Source: Turritopsis dohrnii (taxonomy: Eukaryota > Cnidaria > Hydrozoa > Anthoathecata > Oceaniidae). Taken from it: a DNA stretch of 64,000 nt. The translations under genes and the position numbers were made by a program. The stretch's first letter is position 1. Every line of letters starts with the position of its first letter. Of this stretch, positions 1 through 10,858 are shown piece after piece. The notes beneath the pieces were generated by a model. That model saw nothing but the letters and a program-made list of their open reading frames with translations, did no database searches and had not been told where the DNA came from. The DNA lies in contig BQMF02000014.1 in assembly GCA_027922465.2 (NCBI GenBank), positions 248,001 through 312,000 of the forward strand, read 5' to 3'.

Positions 1-435
1 AATCGCTGCCACTATTTTGACCTTCCTGCGTCAAAAGTGTTTTTCAATTTTGCTTCACAAGTCCAACATTTTTCAACTTTGCTGAAATCACTAACTTTCA
101 GGCCTCATGGCCTGTTGTTTCTATAATTAGTTTTATGTGTAGACATTAATGTTGCATTCATAAGTATTTGAATGAATGTGTTGTATACTTAATATCTACG
201 ATTGTTTTGAATTAAATTCTACTACAATGATATGTATTGCTTTATGAACTCAATATCTGTTTCAAATTTGAACTGGGGTTTCTTATTCACTGTCACACTA
301 GTTGTATCTAAAAAATTCCTATTTCGAGCTTCCTGGTGAGCAAAAAGGCTTTCGATTTTGCTTTACAGTCCATCACTCTGCAACTTTCTTGAAAGCGCTG
401 ACTTTCAGGCCTCAGGGCCTCTTGTTTGTTATTAA
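1..435 (+). repeat. Two tandem copies of interspersed repeat family H1
   Basis: Two related copies lie at about 1-125 and 195-435. Each ends with a short hairpin (GGCC-TCAT-GGCC near 105-116, AGGCC-TCAG-GGCCT near 407-420) followed by TGTTGTTT or CTTGTTTG. A third, inverted copy at 43197-43440 matches over roughly 200 bp, and a partial inverted copy lies at 27470-27560. The shared open-frame peptide FRFCF-VHH comes from the repeat itself and is not evidence of a gene. The hairpin plus TTGTT tail suggests the 3' end of a retroposon, but no reverse transcriptase is attached here. Confidence 0.6.
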
Positions 436-446
436 AAGATATATTA

Positions 447-803
447 GGGGCTGTTTATATGGAAGCGAGCTGGCCCAGTTAAACGGGCTGACTCGCTTAG
501 CCGAGATCTCACTTACATTAAGAAATATATGTTTTTATTCGAATGTGTTGATATGAAAACCGAGCCAGCCTGCCTAAGCGAGATCTCGGTTCAATTTGCC
601 GAGATCTCGCTTCAGTGGGATGAAATTTTTCCTATAAACATCCACAACCAGGCTAGCCCGGCTGAGCGGGCTAATTTCATAGCACGCGCATACTATTTGA
701 TAAACAAAAAAATACAAAGGTGAGCCAGCCCGCTTCCATATAAAGGCGAGATGAAATTGTCTCGGTTAAGTGAGCCAGCCCGGCTAACCGGCTAACCGGC
801 TAA
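447..803. mobile_element. Palindromic MITE with GC-rich inverted repeats
   Basis: The arm at 454-476 (TTTATATGGAAGCGAGCTGG and on) is nearly the reverse complement of 722-744. The interior repeats CGAGATCTCG and GAGCCAGCC-type motifs at about 510, 575-612 and 750-790, and the right end carries three 9-bp copies of CCGGCTAAC. There is no coding potential. The structure fits a non-autonomous DNA transposon; the superfamily is not clear because I see no clean target-site duplication. Confidence 0.6.
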
Positions 804-835
804 CAAGTACCTCAGCTTGTCCAACCTCCATGTTT

Positions 836-1645
836 TTGAATTTCTGCGAAAGCAAGAAATACATTAAAACCGGCTCTGTTTCTGGATTTCTGCGTAGCAA
901 GAAATACTTTACGATCGTCGTTGTTTTTTTTTCAACTTACTGTCCAAACCTACGCATATTTGTTTTCCAATTTCATTGGTTTATACAAAAACCGTCTTTA
1001 TGTCCATTGGTGCATAAAACGCCGCTAATATGAAAGGGTGCTAATTAACTTTTACAGTGCTAGTTTATTGGCTTGCTTTCCGCCATGTGATCATCCGGGT
1101 ATCTTTCGACTTTATATTTGCACGCCGCTCGCATAATGGTACACTACAGCGTGACCGAAGAAACTTCCAAAAGTTGATTGATCAATGTTGAATAGATTTA
1201 AAAAAATTTACAGTTCCAAGACCGAAAGTAGGGGTAGAAATTTATGATTATCTTACAAAGATTCTACTGTGTTCATTCTCTTCTAAAAACAAGCTCTCAA
1301 TGTTTTATAAAAACAGTAGTGTGGAAAAGGATTGCTTCTTTTTTGGAAAATGTCTGGGATTCTTTTAAGCCTTTCTAAATACAAAAAGTCGTTTGTTTCA
1401 TGTGTGGGCTGTAATGCTTTTTAAGCTCTGGATACGTACAGCTCAGCTCAGTTTCCTTTTCCGCTCCAACAACTAGAATGTCTGCCTAATCTGCCTTTGC
1501 ATCATTTTATGTTTGATATTTCTCTAGCTATTTTAGCATATTTATTTGTATAGTTCTTGGCTGTATTATCAATACCCTTAATTAGGGATTTCTTATTTAC
1601 GATAGCAAATATCTTATCTTGACTGTCAGTAAATTTTAACTGCTT
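836..1645 (+). repeat. Partial LINE-3'UTR-like module (copy A)
   Basis: This stretch matches the start of the tandem units at 7208 and 10859. Shared landmarks are TTTCTGCGAAAGCAAGAAAT, CTTACTGTCCAAACCTA, the block around TTTCCGCCATGTGATCATCC near 1080, and the AAGCTCTGG...CAGCTCAG block near 1421-1450. It stops near 1645 without the terminal hairpin seen in the other copies. Confidence 0.65.
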
Positions 1646-2966
1646 TCAGTTATGTTTGCTAATTTGGATCATATATTTACAATGTAAATATCCAGAGTTT
1701 TTTGGGGGATACCGATACATAGCTTGGAATGCAGTGGCCCACGATGGCGCATCCATGGTTAGCACCGAGCAGCAAAAATTTAGAAATATTAACTCCAGAT
1801 GCTCTAAATGCACTCTCCAAATATTAAAATTTAGCATATGACATGTCATATTTTTTGTTTTTAGTCCTTGTTACAGCAAAACATCAATATTCTCCTACGA
1901 AAATTCGAACTCCCGATCATGATGCACAAAAGTCCTTTCCTCTACAGGTGATATTTGACCGAACAAAAGTGTATTCAAAAAGCTAATAAAATACAAACTT
2001 TCTCCCCAGGAAGAGACTTGAAATAAAGAAAATGACCCTGAGGACGAAGTTGACTGCATAACACTGTCAGAAGGGATGAATGCGATAATAAATGTTTTTA
2101 TTCGCCAGAAAAATTAGTTAAACATTCTTCTTTGGAATACTGAGGTACTGTACCCCCATTACATCCTTCACGTAGAAATCATGCATTATTACGAATTTTT
2201 GTTCTTGCATCTACTGAGAGGAGTAAACAAAATTTATTTTTTGCACACGTGAAAGATGGGGCACGAAGTAATGAGTGAAAAACAGAAGTTGTTACCTCAA
2301 TCCAACAGCAAAATAGTTCGTAGGGTTTACTACTTTATAGACGTTTTTGGGCGTAAATCATAGCTTAAAACGACTTACGTGTGAAGGTTTGTAAGCAATA
2401 AGATTAAGTAGTTGTTAAAAGATCGTTTTTACATAAAATATACAAAGTTAAAAATTCCCGAAATTTTGTTTTTTGGGCGCGCAAGTTTGGGCGCCAATAC
2501 CGGTCTACCGGTATCAAATCCTCCCTGGATACGTCCCTAACATGCTTCGAGTCCACTACAGTCCAGTCTACAGTAGTCAAACCCACTTAATAGAAATTAT
2601 GCATGATCATTAATCAAACTACTACTTTAAGGAAGACAAACTTGCTACTTTGTTTAACAAATGTCTTGCTCAAACAAGTGATAATGTTTTGCTTTTAAGA
2701 CTTCAAAAAACAAAAAGAGAGATAAACGTCCTCATTCGCTGTCACATAGTCCATATTTTGACATCTTGCTGAATTATAAGGATTGAAAAGTTTGATGCTA
2801 GAAGAGTTTAAAACTATTTCATTCAAGAATGCAAAATATGTTAGCAACAAAAGCTTCAATCTTGGGGAGGTGAAAGATTTCATCGTGTGTCCATACCCAT
2901 ACCAAAAATATATGTGGAAGAGTTTTCAGATTTCTGGATCGATAAAATGTCAAATGTCTCACTTAC
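1646..2966. other. No gene seen; probable intron of the EXTL3-like gene
   Basis: The EXTL3-like gene reads leftwards and its third exon is not found here, so this stretch and everything to position 1 is most likely intron 2. I see no conserved exon, RNA gene or clear element in it. Confidence 0.4.
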
Positions 2967-5900
2967 CTAAAGGCTGTTTCGATTTTTGCATGACTCAATT
3001 CTACATCATCATCCATGATAAATACAGCCTCGGTTTCAATTAAATCATACGGTATATATCTATTGTTGAGGCTATTCTTTTCAGCGCGCACAACCTAAAA
3101 AAAAACAACAATAACCTAAAAATAAACAACAACAACCTAAAAAAACAAGAGCCTCAGTCTCTCTATATGCCCATTTAAACGCCTCATAGAGTTTGATTAT
3201 ATTAAGGGACTGGCTAAACCTAAAGTATAAAGTAGTGATGCTGGTGCTGTTCCTTTAAAGTTGTTGTGTTTTATCTTTTCATACCCTGTCTCTTTTAAAC
3301 GCCTTTGAATATACATATGTTTTTTTATAAGAAACCCGTTTATAAGAAACCAGACACTTGAGCATCAAAAAAGTTAAGAAAATTAAAAACTTAAATATTG
3401 AAATGTTTCGGCTCCAAAAAAATTAAGAAACTTATTATTGCTATGTTTACTTTTTTCCAAAGAGAATGATAGAATCAAAAAACATCTTGCATGATGGAAA
3501 ATTGGAGAGATAATATGGTATAATAAAACATTTAACGAACATACAGAGTGAAATCTGAAGATGGAACCGACGACTGCATAAACCTCTACTATGTGAACGG
3601 GGTCGAAATTTTTTTGCTAGATCAATAGAACATTGTCTTTTTTTACATGTTTACCGTTTCATGGTCGATCATCAAGAATTTTGAATCAGCCGTTATGGAT
3701 GTATGAAGAAAAATTTTATCCACCCATTTTGGTACTCTTTACTATTCTTACAGTTCATTGACTTTTTGTGTTAAAAAATACTGAAAAGAGACGAATGGCC
3801 TATCTTAACGTCGATCCGATTGTGTTGCCTACTGTAAAGATGAGAAACCAAGTAAGAAACTTTTAATACTGAAAACACAAATAAACTAAGAAACACCCAA
3901 TACTGGGACCGTTCGCTGGTTTCTTATAAAAAAAATATACGTGTAATCCAGCTTTAGTAAGACCTTTTGACAATCTACGTGTTTGCTTTGACAAACTTCT
4001 TATAAAACAATATTTCCAAGAGTTTGAAAATAATTGTAACGATTATCTTGAGTAGAACTTTTCAAAAACAAAAACAAACAAACAAACAGACAAACAAACA
4101 AACAAACAAACAAACAGTAGACAGGATACGAAGTTGTTACATTGCTTGGAAACGAGGTTTCTACTTGTTGTCAAGTCAAATTGACATTAAAATTCTGAGC
4201 AAGAAGCAATTTAAGAAATTGGATCGATGCAGTTATGGAAGAGCAAAAATACTAAAAAAGATACTGCAATCCAAAATGCCATATTCTGCAAAGGCATTCA
4301 CCGACAATTAGAACCTCTTTATAGTAAAAACAGGGACTTAAATTTACCTTGGTAGGGAAACCAGTGTCAGGCCAAACCAACGAAGAAGATGGTGGATTTG
4401 GATGATTCCATATCAGAATAGCTTTATGCAATAACTTCATGCCAATTAAACTCTTCAAAGTTTTGAGTGCAGATACCTGCCGATCGTATACCAGCATGAC
4501 CATCGTGAACTGTTCCCCTGGGTGGTTACCTCCAAGATAACCGGAAAGTTGCCTTTGGTCTTGCGGAAGTGGTTGGTACAATTTAGCTATGTCTCCTTCG
4601 TGTTGCATCCGCGATGGGATAGAGTCGAGCCTAGGGGTAGCAGGGTACATTTTCAGTGCACCGGGGTATCTATTCCACAGCTTGCTTTTACCGAGATAAG
4701 AAAAGTTATGTGTCAAATTTGTGGACAGGAATGTCTGGTTTGTATCAAGAGTTGTTGTAAGCGAGTTGTTGAACAAGATCGCTCTATTGTCCTTTACAAT
4801 GCTAGGCGGGATGCCTAAGTTGTGGCGGACATAGCCTAAAATCATATTAAAATATTTTTCTTTTGTTGAAAAGTATGTTTCATATAAAAACCGTCCTTGA
4901 CGTTTCAAAGATACGACGTCGGCTAATGGAATTGACGTTATGACATTATGTAAGTCCGGCAATCTTTGACGTGATAAGATAACACAAGCTCTTGACCAAT
5001 CAATAACATTGGCGAATGGTAACATTGAGTTTCCACCAATAATCACAGGAATAGAACCATACTTAAAACTTTCTATTATGTTGCTGAAAAAATAATTCTC
5101 AGCATTTCCAGCGATTATCAAATTGAACTTTGATATTTTAATGTTGGCGGTTCGGTGGTGTTTGGGTCCACCAGTGCACCAACCTGCCCGAACACAATTA
5201 CGTAAGAACTCGTCGTATTGTGTCCTAAATGAAAAAGTAGTGTGTGATTGCAAGTTGTGCGCTTCTGTTACTGATGATGTGGTTTTGTCAGTCTCATTTA
5301 AATGACTGTCGAAATGTAACAAATATTTACGTTCTAATGGTACCAGTGGTAACATATGTTTCCATATATCCTTTTCGTGAGATGAGATAAAATCGTGTGG
5401 AGTTAGCATGTCATACGCAGGTAGATATCCATGGCAGTTAATAGTACTGACCAAAACAGCATTTTTGAAATCAATAGCTTGGATTTGTAAACAGTTTGCA
5501 TCAGAATGTAGCACGATAACATGGTTAGTTCCTGAGTTCCTCCATGTTGGAAGTGATTGCAAATAATTAGTTGTGTCTTCGATATATTGATCAAGAGATA
5601 GAAGTACAATGTAGACACAAGCTTCGGAAATGCTACTAGCATAATCCTCGTGTGTTCTTAGATTTTCATAAACGTTTTGGAAACGATTTGAGATAGGTTG
5701 ATGAACGTGAAACTTGAAAGGTTTTGTTAAAGAGCATCGTGAAAATTGGAAACATTCGTCGTATGAGCAGGATTTTCTTGTAGGTCGATTGAAAGGTTTG
5801 TTTTCAACTGTATGGGTTTCGAGCGAATCTCTAGACAAAACTGTAAAAGATGCCTGTCCCATTAAATTTTGGTTAAGAAATCTGTGAAAGAAAGAAAATG

Positions 5901-5970
5901 TAAAGATGGATACTGTGATTAAAATCAGGACCAGTTTGAAGCTCTTGCTACGTCTTATCAGCCACATCAT
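2967..5970 (-). CDS. EXTL3: EXTL3-like exostosin glycosyltransferase, exons 1 and 2 (3' part outside the window)
   Basis: The product is a Golgi type II enzyme expected to add alpha-GlcNAc in heparan sulfate or linkage-region synthesis. Exon 1 (5970-4348, 541 codons) starts at tandem ATGs; the open frame continues upstream only to a TTG. Residues 11-28 form a membrane anchor. A cysteine-containing stem is followed by the exostosin (GT47-type) region, with [11 protein letters not shown] matching EXTL3 closely. The GT64 domain begins near residue 485 ([13 protein letters not shown]). The donor is AAG|GTAAAT at 4347. Exon 2 (3094-2967) starts after TTTAG in phase 0 and encodes [19 protein letters not shown] and the metal-binding DDD (about residues 569-571), ending at AG|GTAAGT in phase 2. 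The stem is much shorter than in human EXTL3. The remaining GT64 exons lie beyond position 1. Confidence 0.93.
3095..4347 (-). other. Intron 1 of the EXTL3-like gene, with a (CAAA)n tract
   Basis: This 1253-bp intron is bounded by GTAAAT and TTTAG on the minus strand and is in phase 0. It holds a (CAAA)n microsatellite at 4066-4116 and CAACAATAACCTAAAAA-type degenerate repeats next to the acceptor at 3100-3150. Nothing coding is seen in it. Confidence 0.85.
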
Positions 5971-6600
5971 CAAAAGACTTTATATTTACGATGAATGTTT
6001 GTGAATATTTGTTGTAATCCGTAGCCGGTATTAAGAAGACGGTGATACAGTTAAAATGCACATTCTTGTAGAAGCTGGTTCATTCCAAGATGTCGTCATT
6101 CCCCTAAAAGATTTTGACAGAAACGATTTTAAGCTGATAAAGTATCCATTCATTCAATCATCCATTCATTTTTAAACGTGATTTTTACGTGCTTGTCATG
6201 TGGTCACAAGAACATTATAACAATATTATATTGCGTTTAACCAGTGGGCAAAATCGAAAAAAAATCACCGCCATGAAGAGCATTTTTGTTGACATAGTGT
6301 GTATATTTCTGTAGAAATGCACTCCCTTTCCCGTAGTGACTCTTCAACAAATTTCCCAATTGTATAGAATGCAGGGTAGAATTCTACATCGCCCTAGAAG
6401 ACGTACAAAAATTGTACAAGATTCAACAGTGGCGTGTATTGGACTTTTTTCTGGTGACTGGTATAGTCAAAAATTAATAAAAGATGTATGTCTTTTTGTG
6501 GCTGGTCATGGCTGGAATAGAATACATTTCCATTTTTTGATAACGACTAAAAAATATGCACTTATATTTTAAGAGGCAGGCTCAGAGACGGGCAGTTTTA
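5971..6600. other. Upstream flank of the EXTL3-like gene; nothing recognised
   Basis: This holds the presumed promoter and 5' UTR of the minus-strand EXTL3-like gene, plus a short CATT/ATTC-rich tract near 6140-6170. I find no reliable core-promoter element and no coding signal. Confidence 0.4.
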
Positions 6601-6619
6601 ATATCATCATTTCAAGGTC

Positions 6620-7000
6620 ATTTTCTTATGCGTGCGTGCAAGTGAAAAGCGCATTTTTTCACTATTTCATCTCCAATCGAATGCAGCGATTAGAGGCAAA
6701 AGCAACACACTCTTTGTAATTCAAGCATCGAACGAAACAAATTAATACTTGGAGTTCGAATTACGGAAGCTCGAATTATCTAGAGAACAAATAGCGATAA
6801 CTGACGTTTCTGAAGTCCCGCAATATTAGTGACGAGGTAATGAAACTTTTTATTGAAATCTCAGATCGATAATACGGTAAAATGGTCCCATACATTTTTT
6901 GATCAGTTTTTCGTACTTTATAAATATGAGTCAGTTTTCTGTTGACCATTCAATTTTTTAAAAAAAATTAAAATATGTGGAAATAGTCAGGGCGCTCACG
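6620..7000 (+). repeat. Degenerate relative of the non-autonomous Helitron family
   Basis: ACTGACGTTTCTGAAGTCC near 6800 and CCCATACATTTTTTGATCAG near 6889 correspond in order to the body of the intact Helitron copy at 15557-16038. Neither the TC start nor the CTAG end is preserved, so this is an old eroded copy. Confidence 0.5.
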
Positions 7001-7207
7001 TAAAAAAAAAATCAAATAACAAAACATTTTTTGCGGACAATCTACCATCTTCAAAACTAGAAACAATGAATTGTGCAGATTACGAAATGAACTGTTATTT
7101 CACTCATTTCGACCGAAAATGTGTTTTAATAACTCATTTTGAGTTGCTCAAATATCCACAATGTTTCGCCATTTTTTTCTCTTCTGTTTTTCTTCTTTCT
7201 ATTAATT

Positions 7208-10200
7208 GGATTTCTGCGAAAGCAAGAAATACCTTAAAACCGGCTCTGTTCTTTTTGGATTTCTGCGTAAGCAAGAAAGCCTTTACGATCGTCTTTGTTT
7301 GTTTTTTTTTGTTTTTTTTTCATCTTACTGTCCAAACCTAGCGATTTTTTCCGCCGTCTCAATCTTCATTGGTGCATAAAGCGCCACTATTTCGCAAGAG
7401 TGCTAATTAACTTTAATAGCGCTAGTTTATTGGCTTGATATTTTCCGCCATGTGATCATCCGGGTATTTTTCGACTTCACATTTGCACGCCGTTCGCATA
7501 ATGGTAGAAGAAACCGAAGAAACCCACTTAGACTTCCACGTGTTGATTGATCAATATTGAACAGATTTAAAAGAAAATTTAAGGGAGAAGGGGAGAAATT
7601 TATAATTATCTTACAAAGATTCTACTGCGTTCATTCTTTTCTAAAAACAAGCTCTCAATGTTTTATAAAAACAGTGTGTGAAAAGGAATGCTTTTTTTTG
7701 GAAAATGTCTGGAATTCTTTAAGCCTTTCTAAATAGATCCTTTATTTCATGTGTGGGCTGTAGTGCTTTTTAAGCTATGGATACATGCAGCTCGGCTGAG
7801 TTTCCTCTTCAGCTCTAACAATATACAAGAATGTTCTGTCTACCCTCTACCTGTGCATCATTATTTTATGTTTGATGTTTCTCTAGCTATTTTAGCTTAT
7901 TTACTTGTATATTCCAAATACTGGACATCCTTTAACTCAAATTTCTGCTTTCAGTTATGTTTGCTAATTTTGGTAAATGTAGGTCTTAGTTTTCATAATC
8001 CTAATCTTTTTTTACTTCTGGATGTTTGGGAAGTCTTAGTAATTTGGAAGATTGACCGTACATGCGTAATCGCTGTAATATCTGAAAGCACATAAATTTG
8101 GTGTTATTTTGTTCATTAAGTTTATTGGGAGTTAACGTAAGTTTCGTATTGTGTCAGTTATCCTTTCATAATGCCCTGGCATGTATACGTAATTAAAAAT
8201 TTAACGTTTTTTAAGTTTCTGAATAAATCTTTATGATCTTTTCATGAAATTTAGTTCAGGTAATGCATGTTTCTAAATTAAAAAAGATAGCAATGACATA
8301 TTGTTACTCAAATTAAAGCACAAATTTCTGTTTTCAGTTATGTATGTTGATTTTGTATGATGTATTTTGCATCATTAAAATCTATGCTTTCCTTTTTGTG
8401 CTTGTGAATTAGGAATTCTATTAGGATGGTAGGCATTTACATTAACTTACATTGTCTTATCTGAATTGATCACTGAATCCTTAATATCATTTCGTACCAA
8501 CGAAATAAAGAACATCACGTCATTCAGATATAATCAAGTTTATTGGTGTTGATTGGTATAAAGTTTTGCATAGTGAAAATTATGTTTTTTCCAGATTTTT
8601 GGGAAGTACATGATCTGCGGAAATTATTAAGCCTTTCTTAAATTTCAAGAATGTCAATCATAGTCTTTCTTTTTTCATACTTCAGCTGGTTTTGCAGAAA
8701 TCCTTATGCCTGCAAGGGCATCTTGTTCTTCTTCTTACTGTCCAAACCTAGCAGTTTTTGAAAATCTCGTGCGAATGTTTACACGAAGCCTAAGTCACGC
8801 ATTTCAGTCGAAGAAACACCAAAAGGATACCAAAGCAGCTTTAGTCAGTATAATTAAAGAAGATGCACATTTCCAAAACTGAAGATGAAGAATAAAATTT
8901 GTAGCAGTAATTTATTATTATCTTATATTATATTATTATGATTCAATGGTGATTTTTCGTTTCATTTTATAAACAGAATGAAAAGGTATGTTTTGTTTTT
9001 GAGATTAATGTCTGAGATTTTTTCTAAAAAAAGATCATTGTTTGTTTCAAATGTGGGCTGTAATGCTTTTTAAGCTCTGGATGCGTACAGCTCAGCTTAA
9101 GTTCCATATCAGCTCCAACTGTCTGCCTACTCAGCATCACTTTTTATATCTTTAATGTTTCACTTTAGCTATGTTAAGCTTATGTGCTTGTATAATGCTT
9201 TGAAATGCAGTATTGTTTTTTTTGTCGGTGATCAGTAGTTTTTAGGTTATCAATGTCTCTAATTATGGACAACCTTCCTAATTTTGATATACAATTCGAA
9301 ACACTTCACATCCTGTAAAAAACATTCAACTTTCAGTTTTGTATTTTTCATGATCAAAATTTTTGTTTACTTTTTTGTTTGCAATTAGTCCATTCGTAAT
9401 TAGGAAGATTGATAGCAATCTTTAGTGTTTGAAGTATGTGCATGATTTACTTACGTAATTACTTTGAAATCAGAAATGATCAATGTACACTCATTATTCT
9501 GTATACTTTATTCCAAAATAAAGTAAGTATTTTTCATTCAGATGTAAATAAGTATGTGGTCTGATGGTAAATATAGTTTAAAGTGTTTGTAGTGTCAATA
9601 AAGTTTTTGTAGCTTTTATGAAGCTCTGAGGAATACGTATAATATTCTTCTGTAGTGTGATAATTCTTTTCTAACTAAAAAGTTGTAAATTAAGAAGTTT
9701 TAAGTCAAAGAGGTATGTGTTCCTATTAGGGAAAAATGTTTCAGATTTTTTTTGGTTCTTGTTTGGGTTGTAATACTTTAATACAGTTTCCTCCTCAGCT
9801 CCAACATTCTGTAGTGGTTGTCTGCTCTGCACCACTTTTGATTGATGATTTTCTAGCTAAGTTATACTGACAATGCCCCTATTTACGAATGATCTTCCTA
9901 ATCACGATTGTTAATGAACAATTACGTTGTGTTCAATTTTTACGTGCTGTGTGGACCCGTGTTTGCTCGTGTTATCTGTTGTGAATTTATTCCTGTTTGT
10001 ATGTGGCTTGTGTGTGGGTCGAGCGTCAGTATAAACTATTATGTATTTATTATTATTTTATGTTTGTTGATTTGTTTGTTGATATGTTTTTTCTATAATC
10101 GCGTTTTGTTTTGTAATAATATAGCCTTGATCATTATCCTGGCAAATTGAAATGTTCTAACTGTGTATAAATTCAAAATACTGTACCATTAGTAACACAA

Positions 10201-10858
10201 TACAAAATTTTGGTAAACTTTGGTATAAATTTATAGATCATATACTTTTAATGATTAAGATCTTTGATTACTTTTTGTATTTGCAACATTGGGAATTCTG
10301 TTTGTATGTAATTAAGAAGATTGGAAGTGCATATCAAATGTTTAAAGCATATTATGTGATTTTCATACGTAATCACTGTGATATCAGAAAAGATCAATAT
10401 AAACTTAATTGAATTTTGTATACCCAAAATAAACAATGTTCCATGTCATTCAGATGTATATATGCAATAAAGTTTTACATAGTATCAATTACACTTTCGG
10501 CATGCCTTGTAAAGATCATTCAACCTTTTCGAATTTCTAAAAGAATTTTTATAAACTTTATAAACATATAATTTCAAATCCTTTATTCATGAAAATTTTC
10601 ACTGGTAGCACACCTTTGGCCAGCTGTTTGAACATATAACTTCAAAATTTCAATAACAAAACTCATTTTATTTTGTGTGTTACAATTCCCACCTGCTGTG
10701 TGCAGTCTACACTGAGCAGCAGTCAATGTTGTATTGTATTGTATTGTATTCAATCATTCAAAACCATTCAAGTTTCAAGAATGTTATTGTTAGTGTTCCA
10801 TTGTCATACTTCAGCTGATTTTGCAGAAATCTTTCTGCCCGTAAGGGCATCTTGTTTG
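7208..10858 (+). repeat. Tandem unit B: two LINE-3'UTR-like modules
   Basis: Unit B holds module B1 (about 7208-8729) and B2 (about 8730-10858). Each begins near CTTACTGTCCAAACCTAGC and ends with a GNRA-capped hairpin and CTTGTT: ATGCCT-GCAA-GGGCAT at 8706-8721 and TGCCC-GTAA-GGGCA at 10836-10849. Internal landmarks (TGTGGGCTGTA...AAGCTCTGG, CAGCTCCAAC) recur near 7750, 9050 and 9765. Blocks around AATAAAGTTTT and a CAATTATG-type motif also occur in the 3' UTR of the LINE at 38800-39827. No convincing protein is encoded; the open frames are short and AT-rich. The stretch 9960-10560 is absent or replaced in unit C. Confidence 0.75.

Noticed and set aside
1646..1849. Minus-strand frame with IWRVHLEHLEL and SVLTMDAPSWATAF, in the place where the next EXTL3 exon could be
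   Set aside because: The resemblance to the VWRE and MVLTGAAF motifs is partial and out of register, and the splice sites do not fit phase 2. Treated as chance.
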